This document shows, piece by piece, positions 20,784 through 35,026 of a stretch of DNA of 64,000 nt. The stretch is taken from assembly GCA_002104985.1 (NCBI GenBank), contig MCGO01000143.1, forward strand, positions 1-64,000. The letters run 5' to 3'. The translations under genes and the position numbers were made by a program. The notes beneath the pieces are model-generated. The model was not told where the DNA came from, did no database searches, and saw only the letters and a list, made by a program, of their open reading frames with translations. Every line of letters begins with the position of its first letter. Position 1 is the stretch's first letter. This DNA is from Rhizoclosmatium globosum (lineage: Eukaryota; Chytridiomycota; Chytridiomycetes; Chytridiales; Chytriomycetaceae).

Positions 20784-22107
20784 TTGATGATGAAGTATGA
20801 GGACCAATGCAGCGAGGCGATCATAGAGCAGCTAGGTCGTATTGGGGTGCATCAACGCCACTGTGAACAAACTGAAAGACGCTTCTTTCATTCATTGGAA
20901 CCAGAGGCCTTTGTTGCAACAGAGGCAGCTCTGCGTGCGTGTGGCTGGGACAAACTTCCAGGGAATCCATGCACCAACGGTACTGCGCTTGCCTCCAATC
21001 TGTTTCTTAAGCTTACCAATCACGCCTCAGTTTCCTTCTCGTTTGGTGAGATTGAAATTGACTGTCTTCTGCGTATACCTGAAAACAGACACTTGAACAT
21101 CACCAGTCCCAAAATCTCTTCTGTTTCACCTTCAAAAATATGGCTCGAGGTGTATTGTCAGCAACCTTTCTCTGATTTCGAAACAGCTCAGACCTCTGAC
21201 GATGAATTGCTCAATATGGCATATCCTGAATATGCAGTCTTCGAATTCAGTTCCGACCCGACCAAGTTTCCGTCAAAATTGGCAAATCTTGAACGGAATC
21301 TTTCTATTCTTTTGACTCGACAGAGATTATTGAATTCTGCTGCAGAAATCAGGAATATCGTGAAAGTGGTCGGTATCGCAACACCATCAGATATCAATGA
21401 GCTCATTGGTCAGTTTATTGAAGCCTATTCGGACATGCTTCCTTTGTTGTCAAGACTCTTTGCCGACAAGAAGGTGGTTGTCGTGAAAGTTGATTCCAAC
21501 CCACCCAAATTGTCCCTCTTGTCGAATTCCATCCGTGTCAGATTCTTTAAATCAAGCGACGATGGTACATTGTACCCGTTATCTAACACTCTCAACTACT
21601 CCGACGTGCATTCGTGTTTGTTTTTAATTTCGAGTGCCAGAATGCCGGTTCTGGATGTCAACTTTGCATATTGATTCTTGAAAATGGAGTCCCAGGAACT
21701 GAAGTGCCTTTAGATTCGCTGCTGTATTCGATTGCTGGATCTGGAAGCGTAGAATTACTGGTAACCAACTTTAGAGGTAACTAAACACTGCTCATATTGG
21801 TTTTTGATTAATCTCTTCTGGCAGAGCGCCCAAGTTTCAGTGATCTGGACGGATTTTTCAATTGTCTGCAAACGGAATGGTCGAGAAATGATTCTGATCT
21901 TAACCTTGTAAAGGCGGTTTTTAAGAAGGAATTGATTCAATTTATGGATTTGATGGAAGTAGGGGACTATGCCATGACTGACAGGACATTGAAAGAGGTT
22001 TGTTTCTGGAATTGTCTGTGGCTGTGTAATAATCCTGTACTTTGTAGCTTGGCGTGGAGGAAAGTGATTTGAGGACAGCCATTCTTGCCACTATAAACTT
22101 AAATTAA
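20784..22107 (+). CDS. Unrecognised subtelomeric protein with C-terminal helical (SAM-like) end
   Basis: Exons are 20784-21776, 21825-21997 and 22048-22107. The first exon needs either one lost base restored near 21605 or removal of a very short 35-nt intron (about 21611-21645) to keep the frame; both give about 396-408 aa. I do not recognise the family. A segment with EIEIDCLL followed by WLEVYC is reminiscent of a degenerate PD-(D/E)XK fold, but the lysine is missing. The last about 30 residues (LKELGVEESDLRTAIL) look like the end of a SAM domain. It is divergent from Crinkler gene B, with a 269-bp gap in between. Confidence 0.55.
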
Positions 22108-22272
22108 TGAATCCAACTATTTTTTTGAAGGTTGTGTTTTTACGCAATAATAAATCTTATTTCAGCCGAGTTTTTGCGGTATTGCGTTCTCGAATATTAA
22201 TACAATGTTGCCAGAAAAAGCGACCTCTTACTCTTATTACATCAAAAAAAAATAATTATATTCAAGCTTTTA

Positions 22273-25200
22273 TTACTTCAGGAACTGTAAACTTGCTTCC
22301 TTTGGCCTCGAAATTAATCCAAACGCAGATATACCACAAACAATTTGAGCCATTAATCGCCACACTTGAGGTATCTCGATATTGGTGATGTTGAAAACAC
22401 AAACAGGAATTAAACTGTATGGGTTCCATGTTTTTTTAGTAGAGTTACTATTCCCATCATCACTTACATGACAAAAACAATCGCGATATTTAACCAATAT
22501 ATCCTACACAAAAAGTTGTACACGTTTTTCTGTATGTTGTGTGTCCCAGATTTGACCTGATTCATAAAGTCAATACTCATACGGCAAAACAAAATTAAAG
22601 CAACTTACTCCTTTTTGGAACGAAGTTGAGTCTACAGCTGTTGATGGCGTCGAAGTGGTTGACGCTGGCGATACCGCTTGTGCAGTTGGTTGAGGATTGG
22701 TCGCAACTGACAACCCACGATGCCGTAATTCAGACTTTCGATCTGCCTCCACTTTTGAAAGCTCTGCTTCAGACTCCCTCAGCCATTTCCTCACTTCGAG
22801 TATTTCCTCTTCTCGTGTATGTACTTTTTCATTCAAATCCATGATCTGATTATCCAGATCCTTTACTTTTCGCTCCAATTCTTTCACACGTGCTTGGGAT
22901 CGACTAAGTTGCTCTTTCATTGAAGAGGAAGCTGCAGCGGCTGTTTCAGTTCGGAGTGCTTCAATTTCAGCTTCTAACTCCTGTATCCTTGCCTCCTTTT
23001 CTTTCAGCGAGTTGGAATTTGCACGGGTTGTTTTTGACATTTCATCGATTTTTGCCTTGGCTTTTTCCAATGCAGCTCTCACAGTTGCAAAGTCCTCTGA
23101 TTGACTTGTTGCAACTTCAAGGCGTGCCTTCAAATCCACAACCTCCATTTCAAGCTCGTCTATTTTCTCTTCTCTGCCTTTTAGATTCGTGGTGCGAACC
23201 ATGGACAACTTGATAAGTTCATCAATTCTCGCCTTTGCTTTCCCAAGTTCAGAAGAAGGATCTGATTTTTCAATACCAGTTGACTCTGCATCCTTGGAAG
23301 TTGAATCGCCAGAATTGTTCTTAAAGTTTTGCACTTCTGCACGTAGTCGGGCGACTTCCAATTCCAGCTCGGTAATCCACTCCTCCTTTCCTTTCAACTT
23401 TGTGGTGCGTACAACAGAGAGCTTGATGAGTTCATCAATTCGTGCTTTGGCTTTAAGTAATTGTTCCGAAGCCGTTTGCAGCTCTTTTCGAACACTACTC
23501 GCCTCATTTTGTAAAGAAACAATGTTTGACTCCAACTCCGCTATTTTTTGATCTTTAGCTTGGAGGGTGGTCTGACGAATGATTGCAATCTTGGCTTGTT
23601 CCATTACACGCAATTTAGACATTTCAAGCTCAGTTCGGAGTTCTTTCTCGTTTTCGGCAGACAGGCTTGCTCTTGAGTCTTGATTGGACTTCTCCGCAGC
23701 AAGTTCCACTTCAAGTTGATCCCGTTTACTTTCTAACTGTACGATCGTTGCTTCTAAATCCGAAATATTGCCCATTAAACTAGTTGAATGTGCGATAGTC
23801 TCACGAATTTGGTCTTTGGACCTTTCTTTTGTGGCTTCAAGCTCTGCTTTCAATTCCTGGACCAAATCTTTATGGCTCCGAATCGTTTCTTCCAACTCTG
23901 AGACTTGAGAAGTGAGTTCCATGATTTGTGAGCGAAGCGATGCAGTTGATTCGATATATTGATCAACAAGAATATCTTTGGACTCAAGCTTTGATTGTAA
24001 ATCTTCAAGAAGTTGTTGCAGATTAGTTATCGTTTCATTCTCAGAAGCCTTATTCGCAGAAGACACCTGATTAATATATAAATCCATTTCTTCTTTCGTT
24101 GATTTCAATGTGGATTCAAGTTCAATCACTTTTTGACTGAGATTTTGAATTTCTTGCTCATATGCAACTCTTTGTCGTTCAAGTGCTCCAGCTGACAGAG
24201 CAGCTTGCTCTTCTGACTCAACACGAAGCTGGTTGTAAGTATCAATTGCATGATTCATGGCTTTCTCGGCTTCCTTTCGCTCCTTTTCGAGAGAGTTAAT
24301 TCGCGATTCGGAGCTTAATTTCATCGATTCTAGCTCTGAGACTTCTGTTCGATGTTTCGATTTTAGGTCTACAATTTGGTCTTTCAGTTCAGCGGCTGTA
24401 TTGTCGGACTCTTGCTTCCATTGCTTTAGCTGCCTCATTTCGCCTTCAGCCGCTTTCAACTTCGCTTCCAGGGCATACTTTTGCCATTCAATGTTTGTGA
24501 GATCCATACTTGCTTTATCACAGCGGGACTGCCAATCGATGAGTTCCGTGTTCAATTGTTTCATTGAATTTCCAAGCTGAACACATCCTTCACATTCCTC
24601 TTCGCCGCTTCCGTTTTTGATACTTTGCCTCATCTGTTTAGCTTCCAACATTGACAGTTTAGCTTCAGCTGCAGCACATTTTTCTTGTACAGCCTGCATT
24701 TTCCACATTGTTGTATCGAGTCGGTTCGAAAGCTGAGTCTTTTCCTCAACAAGAAGGTTATACGCTTCTGATTTCGCTGTGAGTTGGTTATTTATGTCGA
24801 ATAAGTTTGACTCTGTTTGATTTGCTTGTGATTGAAGGTTATCTTTGAGTTGTGTTAGGTTCTCGATTTCGTTCTTCAGCATCGTCACTTCTGTGGCTGA
24901 TTTTTGATTTGCGATTAGACTCGAAGCATTTGAAGCGTCAAGCTGTGTTTCAAGGCGAGCCTGTTATAAATTTTAGTGGGATATTGAAAACCCTCATGTC
25001 ACTCACGACTTGATTTTTAAGCTCAGATATGGCATCAACGTTGACAGCGTCTCCGTCATTTGAACCCGTAGCATTATTAAGGCTTTTTAAACGAACTATT
25101 TCTAATTTTTGTCCATCAATCAATTTTTGCAACTCAATTATCTGTTCGTCGTTGACGTTTGAATTTTGAGCTCCGGCCTTGAGTCGATTGATTTCAGCCT

Positions 25201-28200
25201 TCTGAGAACTGATTGTTTGATGAAGATCGAGTATTTCTTTTGAGTGCAGTCACTTGTCTCAAGTCGGACTTCAGAGACTTCGCCCTCCTGCTTTGTAGCC
25301 AATGATTCAAGTTCATGCTTGACTTGAATTTGCGCTAGCTCGTTTTCCAGCTTTTCAACTTTAAGCTTGAGTTCTTCAGCCTGCTTTTCCGATTCTTTCA
25401 ATGTAACTTGTAAAGCCCGCAACTTTGATTGTTCTGCTCTCAATGCAACCAGATATGCGTCTTCCACTTTACTTCTTTCCGTCTTACTTCTTTCGAGTGT
25501 TAGCTCGTGATATGGTTTTGGCTCCATTAACTGATCAGCAAGCTCTTGGATTTGGTGTTGCAGACATTCTTCGACTTCCGCATGAGACATTTCAAGACCT
25601 TTGATGGCTTCTTCGTGTTCCCGAGTTAAAATTGCAGTTTTTTCCGCTGATGCTCGAACTTCTTGTTGGCTTTTGGCAAGCTCTTTGTTAATGTCGCTGA
25701 TTTCTTTGGTGAGTTTTGCTATTTCAGTTGATTTTTCTGTCAAGTCCCTTGCAAGCTTATCTCGCTCCTCCATTATCTTGTTTTCAATCATTCCAATGGG
25801 TGATGTTGGAGATGAAGTATCAGGACTTGCAGAAGACGCCCGACCCCGTCCAAAGAATTTACCAGTTGGTGACTGGCCTGCGGTAGAGTTCTTTGATGAC
25901 TTAAAGAATCCCCTCCTTTCAGGTACTGCTTTCAAAGTCATGAGTTCGGCCTCCATTGCGCTCTTCGCCATAATATGATCAGAAATTTCTTTTTGAAGGT
26001 ATAATAATTTGTTCGCCAAGTCAGATCGTTCTTGAGTTTGGGAAGTCAGCTGGTTACTTGTTCTTTGCTCCGAAGCCTTTAGCTCATTCGCTTCGTCTTC
26101 AGCAACCTTCAGCTTCATTTCCAGTTTACGTAGCTTCTCTTGAGCAGAGGCAGTTTCCCTTAACGAGGCTTCTAGTTGAAGTTGGATATTTGTCGTGCGA
26201 GCCAAATAAGTCGATAAAGCTTCAGTCGATGTATACACTTCTGCATTCGCCTCCTTTAAGGAACTAAGTGCATTGATAGAAGTCTCAAATGACTTGTTTG
26301 CTTCATGTCCGCCTCCTCCAGACACGATTCCAGAACCGTGCAAAGACTCAATAGCTATTGTTGGTACAGTTGAAGAAGCCAAATCGGTTGACAGTCGCAA
26401 TGGGCGATTCGACATCTCTTTGTCAATTTGAATAAGCTTCTTCATTTCGTTGTAGCTCTTGAGACGTTCTTCAGTCTGCTGCTTAACAAAATCGGTTTCA
26501 TCAAGTGCGGCGTTTAATTTCTTTTGAAGTTCGATGACTTGTTGACTAAGAGTCGATTTTTCCTGTTCACTGGAGAGTCGAGCAGACAAGGCCGTTTGAG
26601 TTTTGCTGAGCTCTAATTTAAGACGAGACATTGTGTTTTTTAGTTGCGAGGAAAGGCTCTTGCATTTTGCGCAATTTGTCTCGGACATGTCTTCAACCTG
26701 AACAGCAACGCCATCATTATTTGCTGAAGCCGTTGTATGTTGCTAGTTATAAGAGTGTAAGATTCGTTATAACAGGTCATAAGCTACTCACATTGTTCTG
26801 CAACTTCAACTTCAAATCCTCAACTTCAAGGTGCAAAGCCTCATTTTTGAACGTCAACTCTTTGATTTCAATCTGAAGCTCCGTAATCGGTCTTAGTTGA
26901 ACTTTGTTGCTCGTTTTTCGTTCAACCTGCTTGCCTTCCACTCCTTCGGCCTTATCCACATCATCAGCTCCATCTGCAGGTTCTTGCTTCCCATTCAGCA
27001 CCTCATTCAGTTCTTGCTCCAAAGCAGCAATACGCAGCGTGGCCGCCTCTTTCTCAGCTTCCTTTTGTTTTAACTTCCACTCAACTTCTCCAAGTTTCGT
27101 TGTTTGTTGCGCAAGCTGTGATCCCATATTGGAAAGAGATTCAGCCTGAACAGCAGCATTCCGCTCCGCGCGTTGGAGTTTCTCCGACAATTCAGTATTC
27201 ATTTTGCGGGCTTCAAATAACGCGACTTTCATTGTGGTTGAAGTGGAGTCAAGTTTATCGCCAGACCCGAATAGGAACTGATCCACGCTGTTACTCATTT
27301 CTTCGCGCTCTTTCGTGATTCCAAAAAGCTGAGACCGTAATATATTCGAATCTGTAGATTTCTCCATCGCATCTCGTCGGCATTGATCCAAATCATTTCG
27401 CAGCGTTTCAATCAGTTTCTCCTGGCCAGCCATTTTCAACTGCAAAGATTGAATCTCGTCAATCAGCGCAATATTCTTGATTGTATGATCTTCAGTAATT
27501 TCGTCAATTGTCTGTGTCGCCCAGTGACGTTGGTCAAGATAATTGCTGTCTTTGAACGCCTGTCTCTTGCTTTCACGAACTTGCGTTTCCAAGTCAGACA
27601 CTCTAAGTCGCAGTTTATCTCTCTCAGCACAAACATCACGCAACTCCCAAATCCCAGCTGACCGATCGCTCGCCGTTTTGGAGAGCTGTGATCCGAGTTC
27701 TAAATTTCCTTGTATCAACTTCGCGTTTTCTTTCAGTGCTCTAATAAGTTCAGTCGAAATCGCGAGAGACTCGTTCTTGAGCTTTGCATCATTCATTATC
27801 TCGTCTTTGGCCAAAATCTCGAGTTCACGTTCAGCAAGTTTAGCTGTCGTCTTCATCAACTCTTCTTTAGTTTTCACAAGACTTTGACCAAGCTCGTTCT
27901 GACTATTGATGCTTTTCTTGACTTGTTCCTCCAAATCGGCAATCACAACATCCAAAGACGCAGCTTTGAGCTGTTCCACTTGATTCTTGCTTTGATCCAA
28001 CATATCTTGTAAGTTATCGAGCTCAACTTGTTTAGACACGAGAGCCGAGTCTTTCTTTTTGATAGCTTTGGCCAGTCGTTTGTTCTCCTCTGTCGCAACT
28101 TGAAGGAACACTTCCAGTTCCTGCTGGAACCGGTCTGCGGCCTCCCTCTCCCTAATATCCACAAAAAAGACCAACAATTAGTAACCTGCAAATCATATTT

Positions 28201-30489
28201 CACCTAGCGCGCGCGAACAAACCTATCACTTCGAAGAATGGTCGTTGATTGCCGCGACATTCCGTCAACAGAAAGATCGCCATTCGCCAAAAATTGATTG
28301 TCCCGTTCCCCTTTTTTCTTGCCTTCGTCTTTCACCGGGACAACAGGCGGTTGCATCGAATTCATGTTTTCGATTTGACTGGACCTGTTGCTTGCAGTTG
28401 CCAACACAGACCCACCCGCAGGACCACGCGGCTTCACAGCAGGGATGTTTTCAACCGAAACGTATTGCGATGTTGTGTGTTGAGATGGACTGCTAACACT
28501 TTCACGAACACTATAAAATATCCGAGGTTAAAAAAGACGTTTGGTTTCAGAGGCAGGCAAATGTATATCGCTTACCTCCTATTTTCAGGCGCCGCGTCAT
28601 AAACACTAAGTTTTCTTGTAAACTTGTCCAACTCATCATCCGCCTCCAAAATCTCCTTCTCGATATTCGCAGTATGACTCTTTCCCTGCGCCAAAAAGTG
28701 AAGCATCTCGTTACTCGCGTCATCGTCGCCATCGAATCCTGCATCTAGGCGAGGAGATGGTGTTGTAGTGTAAGCGTCATGATCGCGTTTGGAATTGGAG
28801 GCTGCCAAGTTCGCGTTAGAGAGGCTGGAACGGAGTGACGAGAGGTCTTTTGTGTGGACTAAATCGCGGCTTAATGCTGTTCGGTCTTTATCGCTTAATC
28901 GCGCTTCTAGATGGATCACGTCTTCTTCCATTGCTTTGATGGTATCTTGTTGGCGCGCGATGATTTCAAGGAGTTCCTTCTTTTCGGCTTCTACGTTTTC
29001 TAGTGTGGATTGGAGCGCGATTGTGTCGGCAATGTTTTGTTGTTGGATGTGAGCAAACACGCTTGTTTGTTCTTGATTCATCACGGATTTGATTGTTGAT
29101 GTAAGGGAATCGACTTGAAAGTGGGGTTTGTTAGATCAAAGAATTCACCATAAACGAAAGAATGGGGGTTATACTTGTCGCTGAATCTTTGGACGACAGA
29201 TTCTTGATTTTCTGCATTTCTTTCGTGAGTTGCTCTGACAGATTCTTTTTCTCGAGCTGTTTGACCAATAAACTTTCAGCAACCCAATTAATGAACCCCC
29301 CACCGAGAAAACCACAAACCTGCATATCCGCAATCATACTCTTATACTCAGAAACCTGTTTCTGACAGCTCTTTTTCAGAGAATTGTTGATTTCCATAAA
29401 GTTCCCAAGTTGGTCATACAGTTCCTGAACTGTAAGCTGAAGTACATGCCGTTCCCCAACCACCGTCCGCAGCTCCTTATTCGTCATTTGCAATATTTTA
29501 TCAATTTGATTCCTCGTTGAATCCAAGTGTTCGATCCTCATTCGCAGGTTATCTGGTGATACAATTTCAACTTTCAGAACGAACAAATAATCAGGGAAAT
29601 GGACGCACCAGCTTCATTTTTTACATCTCCCACGCGTCCAACATTTTTACGTAACTCTAGAAGTTGTTCCTCTTTCCGTAACACTTCCAATCCAGCTTCG
29701 ACACGTCCAGTGTGTTCGACTTGGACAACTTTTTTAAGTTCTTCGATTTGTCTTTCGAGTGCTGCTTTCGCTTGTTGTTCAGCTAGAAGAGTTTGTTGAA
29801 GTGTGGTATTTTTTGTTAAGAGTTGTTGCCCGACAGTTGCTGCTAGTGTAAGAGATATTTGGAGAGATTCTGCTGTTGATTGATCTATTTTAATATGGTT
29901 TAATGGTTGAACGATTGAATGTTTTGATGATTGTTCGTGAGTTACTCGGTTTTGGTTACTCGATCTTAAATGCACTCTTTGTTGTTCCACACATTTTCCC
30001 AAGTTCTTCGCTTCGCTGTCTGTTTTTTTATGTTCCATCCACTCCTCATACTCTTCCATAGGGAATACGAGCTCCTGGTCATGAGCATCGCTACGCAACT
30101 TGCGTCGTGAAAGATCGTTTGCTGTTGTTCACGAATCGCTTCTGAGACGGACGATTCAATTTGCGCTCACACTTTCAACTTTCCGTGTTCACCATTTTCT
30201 CACTTATATTGACTACAGGCTCACCATTTTGCTGAGCTTTCAATACTTTTTGAAGAATAGCGGCAGCGTCAGCATCTTCATTATCAGGGGTAGTAGAAGT
30301 AGTAGGATCGAAAAAGGAATCTGAGAGAGGAGGTTTCGCGGGAGATTGAGCAGGAGATTGAGCAGGAGAAGAGTGAGTAGTCGTATTCCTGAGACGCGAA
30401 CCTATGGAAGGTTTCTTTTCTAGGAGGGAGATAGGACGGGGTAGACTTGAAGAACCGCCAGTGCCACCACCCTTTCTACTTAAAGACAT
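22273..30489 (-). CDS. Very large coiled-coil protein, about 2560 aa
   Basis: Nine or more exons on the minus strand: 30489-30193, 30098-29609, 29570-29175, 29113-28576, 28510-28223, 28151-26792, 26742-25007, 24960-22609, and a probable last exon 22503-22273. The first about 100 residues are Ser/Pro-rich and disordered. Almost all the rest is heptad-repeat coiled coil. Near the C-terminal third a motif of the form KARIDELIKLSxVRTTxLKGKEE recurs three or four times. One intron (29571-29608) is only 38 nt. A single A appears to be lost from an A-run near 25245; with it restored the total length is a multiple of three. The family is not identifiable by eye. A golgin, centrosomal or basal-body scaffold would be typical. 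The gene is divergent from ATG1 and may share its promoter region. Confidence 0.8.
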
Positions 30490-30772
30490 TGAAGTAGAGT
30501 GTTTTAAGATTGGTTTGAGATGGGGGTTGTGTGGTTTGTGGAGACTTGATGTGAGGGGGTTTTCTTTTGTTGTTTTTATGAACAAAGGAGTTAATTGTGA
30601 TTGGATGACATGAGTGTTTTTAGTAATTCTTGCTTGCTTTTTATCTTTTCTTCTACTTTCTTTTTTACTTTGTTACTTTCGTTCCTTAACAGTAAATACT
30701 TTTTCCATAATCTCTCCTTCCAACCATCCATTCTTCCACATCAACAGAAGACAAACACTATTTACTACTCTA

Positions 30773-33700
30773 ATGTCTTCAACACCAACTTCAGCCACCA
30801 AAGCACCTTCTTCTTCTTCTTCTTCTTCAACAACAACAACAACAAACAATAACAATAACCAACAACAAGTGCTTGGCTTTGTCGTTGGCGCCGAAGTTGG
30901 ACGAGGGTCCTTTGCGACGGTGTTTGTTGGAACCAAGGCCGATTCAAACGAACGAGTCGCAATCAAAACAGTCGCTCGAGACAAACTGAATCGGAAGTTG
31001 GCCGAGAACCTTGAATCGGAAATTAAGATTATGAGAGACATCAGACACGATAACATCGTAGCATTAAGGGACATAGTGGTGTGTTATCTACCTAGTTACC
31101 TACTAGTTACATCTAGATACCTACTAGTTACTAACTGACTACTACCTAATCAGAAAACTGACAAACACATCCATCTCATAATGGACTTCTGCTCTCTCGG
31201 CGATCTCAGTCAATACATCAAAAAGAAGGGGGCCGTTCTTGCCTACGCCGCCCCAAAAGACACTCCGCTTCCCACTGTCAATTTGTCGAGTCCGTGGGGC
31301 GGAATCAACGAAGCAATTGTGCGTCACTTTCTGGCTCAACTTGGTGCGTTGTTATTTATTACTAATAATGACTAATGAAAGGAATACTCAACTAAAACAG
31401 CTTCCGCTCTCGAAACCCTTCGCTCTCTTTCTCTCATTCACAGAGACTTGAAACCTCAGAATCTACTGTTGGATCCTCCTCCTCCCTCTGCCCCTCCAAT
31501 CACTATTCTCTCCCCCTTCCTCAATGCCCCTCCCTTCACTATCCCTCCTCTACCAACACTCAAACTAGCAGGTGTGCTTTATTATTATTATTATTATTAA
31601 TTCATTATTAATTCCATTCCATCGAAATTCTCAGATTTCGGTTTCGCTAGAGCCCTCCCCTCCCAATCACTCGCATCCACCCTCTGCGGCTCCCCCCTCT
31701 ACATGGCTCCTGAAATCTTGCGTGGGGATCGGTATGACGCGAAAGTAGATCTCTGGTCTCTCGGCACTATTCTGTATGAAATGATTACAGGAAGGCCGCC
31801 TTACAAGGCTCAAAATCATATTGATTTGTTACGTAAAATTGATAAAGGCGAAGGATGGATCAAGTTTCCTGGGGATGAGGAGGGTGAGTTTTGCACTTAC
31901 GAAGTGAGGTTTGACTGAAAGGTCTACTGAGTGAAGCGAATGGATGAGGGAACGTGGGAACTTGGCGAGCAGAGCAATAGCGAGCAGAGCGAGCAAAGAA
32001 AGAGTGGCGCAGCAAACGACTTTTTGTGAAGCAAACTGAGTAGTGAGGCCACGAGTGCAGCTCGTTTCCGTCACCACAAAAAAGTGAGGAATAGAATCAG
32101 GAGCAAAAAGTGTGAGCGTAGCGAACATAGAAAGTGGAAAATCCAGCGATAGGAGAATGAGTGGTGATCATGAAAAGAAACAATGTGAGTGGGTGTAGCG
32201 AACGAACCTTAAGAAGAACAAATCTCCCTCGCAACTACAAGCAATGCCGATATTAACCTATGGATAACAGTACCACCCAGTCAATCAACCAGCTCAACAA
32301 ATCCCTCTCTCCCACCTCCGTCAGCACCTGCAGCAACTGCAGGCGGCCCTCTAAATAGTCTTGGTCGTCGCGTTATGGTTCCACATTTTTCAACAGCCCA
32401 CGCCTCGTCAGCAGCAGCAGCAGCCGCTTCGCTTGGAGCATCACCAAAATTTCCTCAACCGGGACAGCCAGGAATGATTGGGGTACGACCCATCAGTGCA
32501 GATTTAAAGGACTTGACAAGACGTCTGTTGAAACGGAATCCATTTGAGCGAATGTCTTTTGAAGAATTTTTCATGCATATTGCTGTGGTGGAGGGTGCGT
32601 CCAAGATTGATGTTGGTGGTTCTGTTGTGACGGATCCTGCTGTTTCATCCTCGCATAATGCTGCGGAATCACAACAACCACATCAACAGCAACAGGAACA
32701 ACAGTCATCTCAAACTCCAAAACAAGTTGAAGCGAATGCCCCACAGTTACCGTCTACACGGTCTCGCCTTCAGCCATTAGTAAACCCTGACCCTTCATCA
32801 ACGCCATTCCCGCCGTCTTCTCCCGTCAAACCGATCTTTTCTGCATCTCTTCCTGCAAACCCCAAACCAGTACCATTATATCATTATGTACCTTCAACCA
32901 CGAAACCATCTACTCAACAGCCACAACAAGTGCTCGACCAAACAGATGCTCTCTTTGCCGACCTTGAACCACCATTTCCAGGATACGACTTGGATCCGTC
33001 TCCTCATTTCGGAGACTTGTTAGTGTCTCCCGTCTCCAAACCTTCATCAACCAAACAACAACAGCAAAATCCCCCTTCTAAACATAAATCTGCTGCGAAG
33101 CAATCACCCAAAGACGAACTTAGCAGCTCTGAAATCTCATCCCTTGGATCCCTTGAACTCAGTGACGAAATTGACCCTGACCACAACAAACATGGAAAAC
33201 AACCAGCAACAACCACCAGCAATCAAAGAAAGCAACCTACCAACTCGAAAAAATCACCCACAAGAGCCGACGCGTTCGATGACGATTTTGAAATGATCGA
33301 CAATGACACTCCAAAACCAACACAAGTAAATTGGCTCAACAATCCAGAAGGAAGTGATGGAATAATGGAAGCAATGGGTACACGTGGCGTAATCCCACCT
33401 CCAGGCTCTCTCCTCTCGAAACGCAGTGTAGGCGATAAAATCGGCGGTGGCATCTCCGCAAGTCCTCCCGCGTCACCCTTCACAAAGAAACTCACTTCCG
33501 AAAGTCTAAAAGGCTCGCGCAGCTTCGACAGAAGCAGCCCAGCTCCTATTATTGGAAGTGCAGGATCTGGAAGCGGTGTCACGGGAGTCTTGCATGAACA
33601 GCCACGTGTGTTTGGGTCGTTGAGGGATAGTGCACATACTGCGTTCTTGGCGGAGCATCATCACCATCGACCACAACCTTCCATTCCTCAGAGTACGGAA

Positions 33701-34705
33701 GACCCTGTACAGCATTTATTAACAGTGTTGAATTTAGCCACGCTGCGAGGGTGAGTTTGGTTTTCGGGGTTTGATTTGATGAACTAAACTGCTATCACTT
33801 TTAGACACGCGTTACACACATTCGCAGACGAGATGCACAAACAACTTGTCCTGTCCGCGGAAAACCGTGTCCAAGAAGTCCCTGAAGAACACCGGAACGA
33901 CCATCATCCCGCCATCCAAGAAGAAACCCCGTCACACATGACTCCATCCGCCGTAGCACGTCAAGAGACGTCCGTCCTCGCTGAAGAAACACTTTCCATC
34001 TACCTTGCCACGTTGCGGTTATACCAATACGGCCTTGAATCCGCAAAGACACTATGGACGCGCGATCAGCAGCAAACGGGGACTGTAGATGTACAGTCCT
34101 TGACAGCAAGCGTTCAATGGATGCGAGAGAAGTTTGAAGACTGTTTAGATCGCGCGCAGGAAGTCAAGGGTGTGATTGGACCTACAGGCATGGACGACCA
34201 AAACTCTCCCACAGGCGGTGGTATCACGCCTCGGTCGCTGGATAAACTCGTGTACGCACGGTCCTTGGAAGTGGTATGTAGTTTGGCTGTTTTCTTTTTG
34301 TTGCTTGCCCCCCCTCGATTTTTTTCTCCTTCTCCTATTGTGTAAATCCCGACACACACACGCACACGCACTACTCTACTCGTTTTTAATTTGGTTACGA
34401 AAAAAAACACTCACACTTGGATTTCTTTTCGTTAGTGTCGCGCGGCGTCGCAGGCTGAAGCGAGTGGATCTTTGCAGTCGGCGGAGGTAGGATACACACA
34501 CGCGATTCATCTGTTAGAAGCGATTCTGTATGCGCCGCCTGTATCGCTTTCTGGATCGTTGATGGATTCTGTGGAGACGGAGATGGGGATTTCCGAGACG
34601 GAGAGGGGTGCTTTGGAGAGGTTTTTGGTTACGATTGGGCGACAGGTTGCGAAATTGAGGGATGTTGGAACACATAGTGGTGGTGTATCTGCGGGAAGTA
34701 TGTGA
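30773..34705 (+). CDS. ATG1: Serine/threonine kinase Atg1 (autophagy initiation)
   Basis: Seven exons (30773-31078, 31154-31343, 31401-31571, 31635-31883, 32214-33750, 33805-34273, 34436-34705) give 1063 aa. The kinase domain opens with [10 protein letters not shown], has [19 protein letters not shown] and APEIL, and carries a proline-rich insert between the HRD and DFG motifs. A long disordered middle is rich in Gln, Ser and Pro, and has an Atg8-binding type motif FEMI after three acidic residues at 33287-33298. The C-terminal helical region is in the position of the MIT/EAT domain that binds Atg13. The 330-nt fourth intron is unusually long for this locus, and its acceptor could be 32213 or 32216. 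The protein acts at the phagophore assembly site. Confidence 0.9.
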
Positions 34706-35026
34706 TTTTACGAAAAGAGGGTTCAAGTTATTCTGGTATGTCGTATGATTATATATTGTTGAGTGTAGTTTGGGTTTGTAATTATTATTCTTAAGTCAGT
34801 GTATATCAAATAAAAATGAAGAATAATGTTGTGGAATCACTATAGTCTATATACGTTAAAATCAAATTTATTGCTATTTGGTTGCTTCTAACTGGTAGTG
34901 CTAAACGGAAAGTAATGAAGAGAAGAGAGAGAATATGGGAATATCATAATAGCAAAGTAACTAAATAAAAGGATTATGGTATGAGGAATTTGTAGTGTGT
35001 AATGCAATGTCCCAATAAGGTTTCGC

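Noticed and set aside
29289..29335. A GTTTGT...GAAAG segment that looks like a 47-nt intron in the coiled-coil gene
   Set aside because: Its removal breaks the heptad frame, while keeping it preserves the frame. It is treated as coding.
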